Shown: positions 15,405 to 23,995 of the stretch, piece by piece | Layout: each line of letters starts with the position of its first letter | How positions within the stretch are numbered: the stretch's first letter is position 1 | Source: Bacteroidaceae bacterium | GTDB lineage: Bacteria; Bacteroidota; Bacteroidia; Bacteroidales; Bacteroidaceae | Length of the DNA: 44,409 bases | Direction: 5' to 3' | Assembly (NCBI GenBank): GCA_017645655.1 | Contig: JAGCNZ010000025.1 | Coordinates: 1-44,409, forward strand | Notes under the pieces: generated by a model | What the model was told of the DNA's origin: nothing | Database searches by the model: none | The model's input: the letters and a program-made list of their open reading frames with translations, nothing else | Program-made: the position numbers and the translations under genes

Positions 15405-16493
15405 ATGAAACGATATATAACTCTCCTCGCGCTCCTCGCAGCCTATTCAATGTTCAATGTGCAATGCTCGATGATTTGGGCCCAGCCACGCTTCGTGCCC
15501 GACACGGACATCAAGAAGGTGGGCGAAGTGGAGTTTCAAGTGCCTCGACACTTCAGTCTTGGCTTTACGAATAAAGGCGACAAGCCCTTGCTCATCAAGG
15601 AGGTAAAGGCATCTTGCGGCTGCCTCGACGTCTCGTTCCCCAGAGGTCCTGTTGCAGCAGGCTCCCGTGGCGAGATAAGTCTCACGTTCGATGCAAAAAT
15701 GTTAGGCTCTTTCTACAAAGAAGTTGAGGTCATGACCAATGCCTCCGACAAGCCTTTCTACGCTGCCATTCAGGGAACCGTCGTCACCGAGGTGCACGAT
15801 TATAGCGACGAATTCCCCATCGACCTTGGCAACGTACGACTGATGACGAACATTGTAGAGTTTGATGACGTCAACCATGGCGACCATCCTACAGCTGAAC
15901 TTCGTCTCATGAATGCCGATCGCACAGCCTTCCGTCCTGAGTTGATGCACTTGCCTCCATATCTCTCGGCAGAGTATCTTCCGGAAGACATTCCTGCAGG
16001 CAAAGCAGGCACCATCCGTCTCACGCTCGACAGCGAGAAACTCAGTTCCTTAGGTCTCAACCAGACAAGCATCTACCTTAGCCGCTACATGGGCGACAAG
16101 ATAGGCGACACGAACGAGATACTCGTCTCGGCAATCCTCCTGCCCAGTTTCGCCGACTTGAGCGACGAAGCACTTGCAAAAGCACCTGAGCTAAGCATCA
16201 GCGAGTCGACTGTCGATATGGGAAGCTTCAACGGCAAGAAGTCCATCACACGAACCATCCTCCTCACCAATACAGGACAGAGCGACTTGCACATCCAGCA
16301 GGTTCAGGTCTTCAATAAAGCCATTGGAGTCAGCATCGACAAAAGTACAATCCGACCAGGCAAGAGCACAAAGTTGAAGATAAGCGTTAGTGCTCACTAC
16401 ATTCGCAAAAACAAAGGCCGCATGCGTGTCCTGCTCATCACAAACGCACCTCAACAGGCAAAGCAATACATCAATGTAGACATAAAAGAATAA
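15405..16493 (+). CDS. DUF1573 domain-containing exported protein
   Basis: A 362-residue secreted protein with immunoglobulin-like folds. The signal peptide MKRYITLLALLAA runs into a heptamer array (15446-15473) coding for YSMFNVQCSM before the processing region IWAQ. The mature part begins with the DUF1573 pattern: SLGFTNKGDKPLLIKEVKASCGC, then ISLTFDAK and a FYKEVEVMTNAS segment. A second related domain follows at about residue 250 (TILLTNTGQSDLHIQQVQV). DUF1573 proteins are abundant in Bacteroidetes and presumed periplasmic binding domains; no function is assigned. It is followed 48 bases later by meaB, with two CCTATTAGC repeats in the gap. Confidence 0.85.
   Translation: MKRYITLLALLAAYSMFNVQCSMIWAQPRFVPDTDIKKVGEVEFQVPRHFSLGFTNKGDKPLLIKEVKASCGCLDVSFPRGPVAAGSRGEISLTFDAKMLGSFYKEVEVMTNASDKPFYAAIQGTVVTEVHDYSDEFPIDLGNVRLMTNIVEFDDVNHGDHPTAELRLMNADRTAFRPELMHLPPYLSAEYLPEDIPAGKAGTIRLTLDSEKLSSLGLNQTSIYLSRYMGDKIGDTNEILVSAILLPSFADLSDEALAKAPELSISESTVDMGSFNGKKSITRTILLTNTGQSDLHIQQVQVFNKAIGVSIDKSTIRPGKSTKLKISVSAHYIRKNKGRMRVLLITNAPQQAKQYINVDIKE
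15446..15473. repeat. Heptamer array inside a signal peptide
   Basis: Units TTCAATG, TTCAATG, TGCAATG, CTCGATG are in frame and encode part of the signal peptide of the DUF1573 protein. Confidence 0.75.
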
Positions 16494-16541
16494 GCCCTCT
16501 AAGGCCAATAATCCTATTAGCCCTATTAGCCCCATAAAACA

Positions 16542-17639
16542 ATGGAACACCCTGAGAACAATCCCGAATATGCAGGCTTGACCGTGAATAGCGGCGTTGG
16601 ACCTGTCTCTACCATCAATCCGCACCTCAATAGGCAGCGCTTCGCACGTCATCGTCTCACAGCAAACGACTATGTAGAAGGCATTCTGAAGGGCAACATC
16701 ACTATCCTCGGACAAGCTGTGACACTGGTCGAGAGCACGATTCCAGAGCATCAAGTCATCGCGCAAGAGGTTATTGAGAAATGTTTGCCGCATTCGGGCA
16801 ATAGTGTTCGCATCGGCATCAGCGGCGTTCCAGGTGCAGGCAAGAGCACAAGCATCGACGAGTTCGGCATTCATGTCCTCAAGGAATATGGCGGGCGACT
16901 GGCTGTCCTTGCCATCGACCCAAGCAGCGAACGGACGAAAGGCAGCATCCTTGGCGACAAGACGCGAATGGAGAAACTCAGCGTGCACCCCGACTCCTTC
17001 ATTCGTCCCAGCCCCTCAGCAGGCAGTCTGGGCGGTGTGGCACGCAAGACGCGAGAGACCATCATCCTTTGCGAAGCAGCAGGCTTCGACAAGATTTTCG
17101 TCGAGACAGTAGGCGTTGGGCAAAGCGAGACGGCTTGTCACTCGATGGTTGACTTCTTCCTCCTCATCCAACTTGCCGGCACAGGCGACGAGTTGCAAGG
17201 TATCAAGCGCGGCATCATGGAGATGGCCGACGGCATCATCATCAACAAATGCGACGGCAACAACGTCGATAAGTGCCAACTTGCAGCCACACATTTCCGC
17301 AACGCACTCCAGCTCTTCCCGCTGCCCGAAAGTGGTTGGGCACCACAAGTCCTCACCTACAGCGGTTTCTACGGCTACGGCATCAAGGAAGTATGGGACA
17401 TGGTTTACAGCTATCTCGACTTCGTGAAGAAAAGCGGTTACTTTGATTATCGCCGTGCCGAGCAGGCAAAGTATTGGATGTATGAGAGCATCAACGAGCA
17501 ACTGATGGGCAACTTCTATCACAATCCCACCATTGCCGACATGCTTCAAGCTGCAGAGCAAGGCGTGCTTAACGGCGAGAGGACATCATTCGTTGCAGCC
17601 AAGCAACTCCTCGACTCTTACTTTGCACTCCTCCATTAG
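16542..17639 (+). CDS. meaB: Methylmalonyl-CoA mutase-associated GTPase MeaB (ArgK family)
   Basis: A 365-residue G3E GTPase that protects and loads cobalamin into methylmalonyl-CoA mutase, part of propionate/succinate metabolism in Bacteroidales. It has the P-loop GVPGAGKS (residues 95-102), LAIDPSSERTKGSILGDKTRM, the family signature FIRPSPSAGSLGGVARKT, the switch ETVGVGQSE and the base-recognition NKCDG. The mutase genes themselves are not in the window. The 3' end overlaps the convergent ispH gene by 54 bases, both reading frames being conserved to the last residues. Confidence 0.94.
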   Translation: MEHPENNPEYAGLTVNSGVGPVSTINPHLNRQRFARHRLTANDYVEGILKGNITILGQAVTLVESTIPEHQVIAQEVIEKCLPHSGNSVRIGISGVPGAGKSTSIDEFGIHVLKEYGGRLAVLAIDPSSERTKGSILGDKTRMEKLSVHPDSFIRPSPSAGSLGGVARKTRETIILCEAAGFDKIFVETVGVGQSETACHSMVDFFLLIQLAGTGDELQGIKRGIMEMADGIIINKCDGNNVDKCQLAATHFRNALQLFPLPESGWAPQVLTYSGFYGYGIKEVWDMVYSYLDFVKKSGYFDYRRAEQAKYWMYESINEQLMGNFYHNPTIADMLQAAEQGVLNGERTSFVAAKQLLDSYFALLH

Positions 17640-18464
17640 CCATTTGGGAGTGCTTGTAGCACCGCAGATACCTATCGACTCACAACCTTGCAGCCAGCGC
17701 GCATCAATCTCGCTGGCTGTATCTATCATATAGGAACGAGGATTTGCTTTTCGGCACTCATTGAAGAGGACGCGTCCATTACTGCTTTTCTTGCCGCAGA
17801 CAAAAAGCACGGCATCGTGCCTCAAGGCAAAGCTGCGGATATTTGGCATGCGGTTTGCCACTTGTCGGCAAATGGTGTCGTAGTACGTGAAAGTCGCTTC
17901 GGGGCTGATGTGCTGCTGAACATATTCCACAATCTTGCGAAACTCATCAAGCGGCATCGTCGTTTGCGAATAAAGACACACATCGCGATTGAAGTCGAGT
18001 TTCCTGACTTCTTCTGCCGACTCGATGATGATGGCAGTTTCTTCCGTCTGTCCGACCAGGCCGAGCACCTCGGCATGACCGTTCTTGCCGAAGATGACAA
18101 TCTGCTTCTTGTGCTCAGCATCAGCATCGTATTCCTTCTTGATCCGTTCCTGCAAATGCAACACCACAGGACAAGTGGCATCAATCAGGTTGATGGAATG
18201 TTCGCGAGCCAAAGCATAGGTGGATGGAGGTTCGCCATGAGCACGGAGGAGCACCTTAGCATCATGAATGTCGCGCATCCGGTCGTGATTGATTGTGACG
18301 AGCCCCAGTTGCTGAAGACGGTCGCACTCCTTGCCGTTATGCACTATGTCGCCGAGGCAGTAGAGCCGTTCCTCTTTTGATAGTTCCTCTTCTGCTTTGC
18401 CGATGGCACGTGTCACACCGAAGCAGAACCCCGAGCCTTGATCGATTTCTATCTTGGCTTTCAT
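17586..18464 (-). CDS. ispH: 4-hydroxy-3-methylbut-2-enyl diphosphate reductase
   Basis: A 292-residue [4Fe-4S] enzyme for the last step of the MEP isoprenoid pathway. The three cluster cysteines appear to be C14 in GSGFCFGV, C98 in DATCPVV and the one in [15 protein letters not shown] and the closing [12 protein letters not shown] are also conserved. It is the last gene of porQ-cmk-ispH; its start shares the ATGA overlap with cmk. Its product feeds the two prenyl diphosphate synthases encoded in this window. The C-terminal 17 codons lie antisense to meaB. Confidence 0.95.
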   Translation of the reverse strand: MKAKIEIDQGSGFCFGVTRAIGKAEEELSKEERLYCLGDIVHNGKECDRLQQLGLVTINHDRMRDIHDAKVLLRAHGEPPSTYALAREHSINLIDATCPVVLHLQERIKKEYDADAEHKKQIVIFGKNGHAEVLGLVGQTEETAIIIESAEEVRKLDFNRDVCLYSQTTMPLDEFRKIVEYVQQHISPEATFTYYDTICRQVANRMPNIRSFALRHDAVLFVCGKKSSNGRVLFNECRKANPRSYMIDTASEIDARWLQGCESIGICGATSTPKWLMEECKVRVEELLGCNE

Positions 18465-19150
18465 TCAGCAGCCACCCTGTTGTACTGTTCCAAGAGCCAC
18501 GCTTTCTGCTCTGGTATGGTCATATTGCTGTTGTCGAGCACAATGGCGTCTTCTGCCTGACGGAGAGGAGCGATGGCTCTCGTGGAGTCGATGCGGTCCC
18601 GTTCGACGACGTTGGCACGTATTTCTTCGAGGGAGCATTTCTCGCCTTTGGCAGTCAGTTCGTCGTAGCGTCGCTTGGCGCGCACATCTGCGCTGGCGGT
18701 GACGAAGACTTTCAGTTCTGCGTCGGGGAAGACGACAGTCCCGATGTCGCGGCCATCCATGATGACGCCTTTTGCCTCGCCCATGAGCCGTTGCAGGTCG
18801 ACCATCGCTTCGCGCACGAAGCCGAGGGTAGCGATGGGGCTTACATACTTAGAGACTTCCATTGTCCGAATCTCGTGCTCCACGCATTCGCCGTTGAGGT
18901 AAGTGTCCGGCCGACCGGTTTCTTCGTTGAGTTGGAACGTGATCATTATGTCGGCCATGCGTGCTTGGAGGCCTTCCTCGTCGATGCCTGCGTCCGTTAT
19001 CAGGCCGTTACGAAGGGCGAAGAGGGTAACCGCGCGATACATTGCACCCGTGTCGATGTAGATGTAGCCTATTTCCTTGGCGAGGTCTTTGGCCATCGTG
19101 CTTTTGCCGCACGAGGAGTGGCCATCTATTGCAATCGTTATCAGTTTCAT
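18461..19150 (-). CDS. cmk: Cytidylate kinase
   Basis: A 229-residue CMP/dCMP kinase with the P-loop [16 protein letters not shown], the CMP-binding [11 protein letters not shown], and [17 protein letters not shown], then the lid region with RAKRRYDEL. An open frame runs further upstream, but the ATG at 19150 begins directly at the conserved [10 protein letters not shown] and overlaps the porQ stop in ATGA. It sits between porQ and ispH with four-base overlaps at both ends, so all three are translated from one message. Confidence 0.94.
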   Translation of the reverse strand: MKLITIAIDGHSSCGKSTMAKDLAKEIGYIYIDTGAMYRAVTLFALRNGLITDAGIDEEGLQARMADIMITFQLNEETGRPDTYLNGECVEHEIRTMEVSKYVSPIATLGFVREAMVDLQRLMGEAKGVIMDGRDIGTVVFPDAELKVFVTASADVRAKRRYDELTAKGEKCSLEEIRANVVERDRIDSTRAIAPLRQAEDAIVLDNSNMTIPEQKAWLLEQYNRVAAE

Positions 19151-20157
19151 TGTTCTTTTGCGAAGTTGTATGCTAAAGTAAATGCGAGGGTTGGAGCGCT
19201 GACGTGGTACTTTGCATAGGCAAGCCCGAACTTGATGCGTTTCAGGTTGCATCCGCCGCCGAACGAGAGGCCTGCCGCATGCGAAGAACCTGCGGCTGTC
19301 ATTTCGTAGCCGCGTCGGAAGTTATAGCCCATGCCGACGTAGAACTTGTCGTTAATCAGCCATTCTGCGCCGAGCACGAAGTGGTTGATGATGATGCTGC
19401 CGGTCTTGAGTTTCTTGCCTGTCGTGAAGTAGTCGTCGGAGGTCCATCGTGTCATATCCACCATCGTGACGGAGATACGGATGGGAGCATGGCCGAGCGA
19501 CTGCGAGAAGCCCATCTCGAGGTCGGCCGGCAAACGGTCGTGCGAGTTGCCGAACGCCTTGACTTGTCCGCCGAGGTTGCGTGCAGCAATCGAGAACGAG
19601 AGGTCTGACTCCTCGTTATAGTAGTTGAGTCCGAGGTCGGCGGCAAGTGCGACGGACGAGTAAGGACCGTAGTGCGAGTAGATAAACTTGGCTGTGACGC
19701 CGCCGGCCCATCGGTCGCTCAGGAGATGGCTGTACTGTCCGGCTATGCAAAGGTCGAGAGGTTTGAACGAGCCCACTTCCTCGCCGGTCACCAAGGTTTC
19801 CTTCGTTGAGCCATAACCCACGAACTGAGCGTTGACACCCCAGTTTCCGTACTTCCCCACTTGCTGGCTGTAGGCCGCGGCACCCGTGTTACAACCCTGC
19901 ATGTAGGTCATGAAGGAGAAGCCGACAGTCTTGTCGCTGACGCCTGTGAGCAACGCCGGGTTCTGTATCGCGAGTGATATGTCGTCCTCGATGAGCGAGA
20001 TGTTCTTGCCGCCAAGTGCCGTGGAATGCGACGAGACGGGCAGATTCAGGAAGTTGAACACGCTGCCGCTCTCCTGTGCGAGCAACATCGGGAATGGGCT
20101 GCTCAGCAGGAACATGAGCAGAAGCAGCGAGCGTTGTATCTTAGTTATTGCATGCAT
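19147..20157 (-). CDS. porQ: Type IX secretion system protein PorQ
   Basis: A 336-residue exported beta-barrel-like protein of the PorV/PorQ/FadL-related group. The signal peptide ends LLAQ; the mature N-terminus carries [21 protein letters not shown], the characteristic PorQ beginning, and the chain ends with [10 protein letters not shown]-like aromatic strands near the C-terminus. PorQ with PorZ, PorU and PorV forms the outer-membrane attachment complex of type IX secretion in Bacteroidetes. The rest of the secretion system is not encoded here. It leads the porQ-cmk-ispH operon from a clear -7 promoter element. Confidence 0.85.
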   Translation of the reverse strand: MHAITKIQRSLLLLMFLLSSPFPMLLAQESGSVFNFLNLPVSSHSTALGGKNISLIEDDISLAIQNPALLTGVSDKTVGFSFMTYMQGCNTGAAAYSQQVGKYGNWGVNAQFVGYGSTKETLVTGEEVGSFKPLDLCIAGQYSHLLSDRWAGGVTAKFIYSHYGPYSSVALAADLGLNYYNEESDLSFSIAARNLGGQVKAFGNSHDRLPADLEMGFSQSLGHAPIRISVTMVDMTRWTSDDYFTTGKKLKTGSIIINHFVLGAEWLINDKFYVGMGYNFRRGYEMTAAGSSHAAGLSFGGGCNLKRIKFGLAYAKYHVSAPTLAFTLAYNFAKEQ

Positions 20158-20167
20158 ATATCGACTG

Positions 20168-20175
20168 CAAAGGTA
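20168..20175 (-). promoter_or_regulatory. porQ: Promoter -7 element of porQ-cmk-ispH
   Basis: TACCTTTG on the minus strand with ten bases to the porQ start codon, implying a very short leader. Confidence 0.65.
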
Positions 20176-20240
20176 CGAAAAAATCGTGTATAGTTAATAA
20201 TTCCGGGTCTCTTTTTATTATATAAACGTAAAGGCAGGCC

Positions 20241-20290
20241 GTTTTATTGCATCGGATGGCAAATGACTTTTGAAAGCGATGCCATAAAAC
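20241..20290. other. Imperfect inverted repeat in the long gene-free region
   Basis: Arms GTTTTATTGCATCG (20241-20254) and CGATGCCATAAAAC (20277-20290) pair at 13 of 14 positions around 22 bases. It lies in 20176-21129, about 950 bases with no credible gene. The two open frames there start at poor codons, have no homology I recognise and run through repeat sequence. The word TTTGCTTACACT occurs twice in this region (about 20380 and 20780). Confidence 0.4.
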
Positions 20291-20631
20291 ACCTCTTTAG
20301 GGGCAGGAAAAGACCTGTTGAGAAGCACAGAAGGAAGATTCGCGCCCAATTTGACAAATTGGCACAATTCAAGCCATTTTGCTTACACTCTGACTTTTGA
20401 GCAGCCGTCAAAAATCGCCACGAAGATGCTCGAGACTGGTTTAGGCCGGATTTTCGGCGAAAATCGCAAGAAAAGCATACACGTTGAGAATCAACATGTT
20501 ACAAGAAAAGTCTTCTTCCGAGAGTTGTTGAAGAAGTCATTTTGTAGGGAGAAAAGGGTCAATAATCCGTGCTATTGGACAGAATTTCGGGTAGAGAAAC
20601 GGCTGGCGGGGCTGCATGAAATTGAAAATAT

Positions 20632-20681
20632 CACGTGTGATGTCGGCAGACTTAACGTGGAATGTTTGAATTTTAACGTGG
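20632..20681. repeat. 22-bp-periodic array B (diverged CACGTG family)
   Basis: CACGTG at 20632, AACGTG at 20654 and AACGTG at 20675 (steps 22 and 21). Spacers TGATGTCGGCAGACTT and GAGCGTCGGCAGACTA are alike, and the first resembles GGATGTTGACCAACTT of array A. Confidence 0.65.
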
Positions 20682-20988
20682 AGCGTCGGCAGACTAACCC
20701 TGCGAAGTGACCTTTTTAGGCGTGTTTTGCGCTTCTTTTAGCCTCGCCTCGAAATATCAAAAAGAAAGCAAAAACGACGATTTGCTTACACTAAGACAAT
20801 TCCGCAAACCAGGATTTCGAGTTGAGACAATCAGCAGAAACAATTCTCCAAGCGACTCCCGTCAACTTTTCTCCTCAATGCCTCGATTTCGCGCTCCGTT
20901 TTTGCCGACAAACGTTAACAAAGAACAAAAATCGGCACAAAACACAAAAAAAAACTTCCTACCTGCACGTTATATAAAATAAATTACG

Positions 20989-20996
20989 TAAATTTG
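20989..20996 (+). promoter_or_regulatory. Promoter -7 element of the TonB-like gene
   Basis: TAAATTTG matches TAnnTTTG; it lies 133 bases before the start codon, leaving a fairly long untranslated leader with no recognised riboswitch. Confidence 0.5.
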
Positions 20997-21129
20997 TGCC
21001 ACAAAACGAGAAATCGGAAGACAAACAGGAAGCAGCAAAAAGAAACCGAAAACGGCTCGCGCCCCAGAAGCACGTCCGAAGCCAGAATCCCACGCTGCCC
21101 CTTTCACCCGAAATTAAAACAGACAAAAT

Positions 21130-21846
21130 ATGGAAGCTAACAAGACAGTTAACGATGAGCTGAGAGGTCAGAAGTCGACCAACATGCTGATTGGCTACAT
21201 TCTGGCACTCGCCGCAATGTTCGTCGCCTTCGAATTCACCCAACGCGAAGTGAAGGTGGTCGAAGAAGACAAGATTTATGATTACAGGATGGAAGAGGAC
21301 ATGATCCCCATCACCCAGCAACAGGAAATGGTGGCACCTCCTCCAGCAGCCGCTCCGACAGTCATGGAGTTCATCAACGAGGTGGAAGACGACACCGAAC
21401 TCCCCGAGGAAGAGGTTGAGACATCTGAGGAAATGAACCAGGCCATCACGGCCGTCGTGGGCACAGGCGCTCCCAGCGCAGCAGTCGTGACTGGACCCGT
21501 CGGCCCCGTTGTCGAGGCAGACGATGACGACCGAATCTACGAAATGGTAGAGGAGAATGCCCAGTTCCCCGGCGGCGACGCAGAATGCTTCAAGTGGCTT
21601 AGTGAACATATCAAGTACCCAAGCATCTGCCAAGAGCAAGGCGTGCAGGGACGCGTCATCGTGAACTTCGTCGTCAACAAGGACGGCTCCATCGTCGACG
21701 TCAAGACAGTCCGCTCGCCAGACCCCAACCTCACTAAGGAGGCAGAGCGCGTCGTGAAGATGATGCCCAAGTGGAAGCCGGCTCGCCAGGGCAACAAGAC
21801 CGTGCGTTCGCGCTTCACACTGCCCGTCATGTTCCGTCTGAACTAA
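21130..21846 (+). CDS. Energy transducer TonB family protein
   Basis: A 238-residue inner-membrane-anchored periplasmic protein. One transmembrane helix (about residues 18-36, MLIGYILALAAMFVAFEF) is followed by an acidic, Pro/Ala-rich spacer (residues about 60-135) and a C-terminal TonB domain (about 145-238) with YPSICQEQGVQGRVIVNFVV and the closing RFTLPVMFRLN. It transmits proton-motive force to outer-membrane transporters. The exbB/exbD genes needed for this are encoded 2.1 kb downstream, separated by unrelated genes and a tRNA. The spacer is more acidic than the Pro-Lys spacer of classical TonB. Confidence 0.88.
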   Translation: MEANKTVNDELRGQKSTNMLIGYILALAAMFVAFEFTQREVKVVEEDKIYDYRMEEDMIPITQQQEMVAPPPAAAPTVMEFINEVEDDTELPEEEVETSEEMNQAITAVVGTGAPSAAVVTGPVGPVVEADDDDRIYEMVEENAQFPGGDAECFKWLSEHIKYPSICQEQGVQGRVIVNFVVNKDGSIVDVKTVRSPDPNLTKEAERVVKMMPKWKPARQGNKTVRSRFTLPVMFRLN

Positions 21847-21863
21847 CCATCTATAACATAACG

Positions 21864-21879
21864 AGGGGGCTTGCCCCCT
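21864..21879 (+). terminator. Possible terminator after the TonB-like gene
   Basis: AGGGGGC and GCCCCCT form a seven-pair GC-rich stem with a very tight loop, followed by TGTTTCATT. The weak T tract makes this uncertain. Confidence 0.4.
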
Positions 21880-21966
21880 TGTTTCATTCATAGGGGCAAG
21901 AGACCAACAAGGGGACAAAACCTCTCGTTATCCTTGTCCCTTTTCCCTTATACAATATATATAATA

Positions 21967-22941
21967 ATGTATAGCAGCAAAGAACTACTCAAGATGGTGG
22001 AAGAGGCCATCGTCGCCCTACCCCTCGAGCGCGAACCGAAAGGGCTGTACCAGCCCATCCGCTACGTCCTCTCGCTCGGCGGCAAACGCATACGGCCCGT
22101 ACTCATGCTGATGGCATACAACCTCTACCGCGACGACGTGAAGCCCTGCATCGCCCCCGCCATCGGACTCGAAACGTACCATAACTTCACCCTCCTGCAC
22201 GACGACCTCATGGACCACGCCGAAGTGCGAAGAGGCAAAACGTGCGTGCACCTCAAGTGGAACGACAACACAGCCATCCTCAGCGGCGACAACATGCTCG
22301 TACTCGCCTTCCAATACATGATGCAATGCAGCCAGGAAAAGCTGCCAGACGTGATGCGAATCTTCTCGCAAACAGCCGTAGAGATTGACGAAGGACAGCA
22401 ATACGACGTAGATTTCGAGACACGAAACGACGTCACGGAAGCCGAATACATCGAGATGATACGCCTCAAGACCTCCGTCCTGCTGGCCTGCGCCCTGCAG
22501 ATTGGTGCCACGCTCGCCGACGCACCCGAGCAAGACGCCCAGGCACTCTACCGGTTCGGGGAAAATCTCGGTCTCGCCTTCCAACTCCAGGACGACTATC
22601 TCGACTGCTACGGCGACCCGAAAGTCTTCGGCAAGAAAATAGGAGGCGACATCCTCTGCAATAAGAAGACCTTCATGCTCATCAATGCGTTGCCCCACGC
22701 CTCAAGCGAAGACAGGGCCCAACTGCAGCGATGGATAGAAAGCAAGGACGCCGACCCGGACGAGAAGATACGCGCCGTCACCGCACTCTACACCAAGATA
22801 GGCGTGGACAAAATGGCCAAGGAACGCATGAACACCTACTACGCTCAGGCAGAAGACTGGCTTGCAAAGGTCAGCCTGCCCGACTCGAAAAAGCAGATGC
22901 TGCGCGACATCGCCCTCGAACTAATGGCACGCCAGAAATGA
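21967..22941 (+). CDS. Trans-polyprenyl diphosphate synthase
   Basis: A 324-residue all-helical prenyltransferase (IspA/octaprenyl synthase family) that condenses isopentenyl diphosphate onto allylic diphosphates. Both aspartate-rich motifs are intact: LLHDDLMD with the following RRGK, and FQLQDDYLDCYGD. The FARM region (HNFTLLHDD) cannot by itself fix the chain length; quinone side-chain synthesis or a shorter product is possible. The ATG at 21967 is preferred over an upstream open frame because it begins the conserved MYSSKELLKMVEE. It overlaps tatD by four bases (ATGA). Confidence 0.92.
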   Translation: MYSSKELLKMVEEAIVALPLEREPKGLYQPIRYVLSLGGKRIRPVLMLMAYNLYRDDVKPCIAPAIGLETYHNFTLLHDDLMDHAEVRRGKTCVHLKWNDNTAILSGDNMLVLAFQYMMQCSQEKLPDVMRIFSQTAVEIDEGQQYDVDFETRNDVTEAEYIEMIRLKTSVLLACALQIGATLADAPEQDAQALYRFGENLGLAFQLQDDYLDCYGDPKVFGKKIGGDILCNKKTFMLINALPHASSEDRAQLQRWIESKDADPDEKIRAVTALYTKIGVDKMAKERMNTYYAQAEDWLAKVSLPDSKKQMLRDIALELMARQK

Positions 22942-23723
22942 TAGACACCCACAGCCACATCTACGAGCCAACGTTCAGCGCCGACAGGGAAGCAGTCGTG
23001 AGACGCGCTCGCGAGGCAGGAGTGGAGACTATCCTCTTGCCAAACATCAACATGGAAAGCATCGGGCAGATGCTCGACCTGTGCCAACAATATCCGGGAT
23101 ACTGCTTCCCGATGATGGGACTGCATCCCACCGACATCAACCCCACGACTTATCGCAAAGACCTGGCAGACATGGAAAGCTTGCTGGCTGCCCCAGACCA
23201 TCCCTACATCGCAGTTGGCGAGGTGGGGCTCGACTACTATTGGGACAAAAGCCTTGCCCGCGAGCAGGAAGAGACCTTCCGCATCCAGATAGAATGGGCC
23301 ATCGGGTACCATCTGCCGCTGTCCATACATGCCCGCAACGCCCACCGACAACTCGTCGCAGCACTTGCCGAGTATCAGGGCGAACCACTCAGCGGCGTCT
23401 TTCACTGCTTTGGTGGCACGAAGGAAGAGGCAGAAGAATTGCTCCAGTTCACAGACTTCGCACTCGGCATCGGCGGCGTTGTCACCTACAAGAACAGTCC
23501 TTTGCCAGAAACTCTGACAGCAGTCCCGCTCGAACGCATCGTGCTCGAAACCGACGCCCCCTATCTCGCGCCAGTCCCCTACAGAGGCAAAAGAAACGAG
23601 AGCGCCTACGTGGCCGAAGTGCTTCGAAAAGTCGCATATATATATAATGTAAGTGAAAAAGAGGCAGAAGACGTCACAAACAACAATGCGAAGCGAATAT
23701 TTAAGCGCATTAACGTACGATAA
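22938..23723 (+). CDS. tatD: TatD family metal-dependent hydrolase
   Basis: A 261-residue TIM-barrel hydrolase with the metal ligands of the family: DTHSHIYE at the start, the bridging glutamate in AVGEVGLDYYW, HARNAH, FHCFGG and the aspartate in LETDAPYL. TatD-type enzymes act as 3'-5' DNA exonucleases or D-aminoacyl-tRNA deacylases; which applies cannot be decided here. The ATG overlaps the stop of the prenyl synthase gene, so the two are coupled. The length is normal. Confidence 0.92.
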   Translation: MIDTHSHIYEPTFSADREAVVRRAREAGVETILLPNINMESIGQMLDLCQQYPGYCFPMMGLHPTDINPTTYRKDLADMESLLAAPDHPYIAVGEVGLDYYWDKSLAREQEETFRIQIEWAIGYHLPLSIHARNAHRQLVAALAEYQGEPLSGVFHCFGGTKEEAEELLQFTDFALGIGGVVTYKNSPLPETLTAVPLERIVLETDAPYLAPVPYRGKRNESAYVAEVLRKVAYIYNVSEKEAEDVTNNNAKRIFKRINVR

Positions 23724-23799
23724 AGCATTCAAAACTACAAAAAAAAGCAGAAAGCGAAACTTTTTTGCCTAAAAACTATGGCAGTATAGGAAAAAAAGC

Positions 23800-23807
23800 T
23801 ATCTTTG
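23800..23807 (+). promoter_or_regulatory. Promoter of tRNA-Ser
   Basis: TATCTTTG with TATG 19 bases upstream (23777-23780), one mismatch from the -33 word TTTG. It lies 49 bases before the tRNA. Confidence 0.6.
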
Positions 23808-23856
23808 TAACCGAAAAGCGCGAAGTAGGACACGATTCTTGGCAACGCGCCCCAAA

Positions 23857-23944
23857 GGAGAGATGCTCGAGTGGCTGAAGAGGCACGCCTGGAAAGCGTG
23901 TGACCGGCAAAACTGGTTCGCGAGTTCGAATCTCGCTCTCTCCG
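23857..23944 (+). tRNA. tRNA-Ser (anticodon GGA)
   Basis: An 88-base type II tRNA. Acceptor arms GGAGAGA and TCTCTCC pair fully; the anticodon loop CTGGAAA carries GGA; a long variable arm (TGACCGGCAAAACTGGTTC) is typical of serine tRNAs; the T arm GCGAG-TTCGAAT-CTCGC is perfect. The discriminator is G and CCA is not encoded. Confidence 0.93.
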
Positions 23945-23995
23945 CAACATAAAAACAAACATCAAATAATCATAAACATCTAAACAAACAACACA

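Noticed and set aside
16191-16988. Minus-strand open frame of 265 codons
   Set aside because: It is antisense to the DUF1573 and meaB genes, both of which have clear family motifs.
20318-20710. Open frame of 130 codons in the gene-free region
   Set aside because: It starts at TTG, runs through array B and has no recognisable domain; its likeness to the small frame at 13473-13784 is due to the shared repeat DNA.
20959-21918. Minus-strand open frame of 319 codons
   Set aside because: It is the shadow of the TonB-like gene and lies across that gene's promoter.
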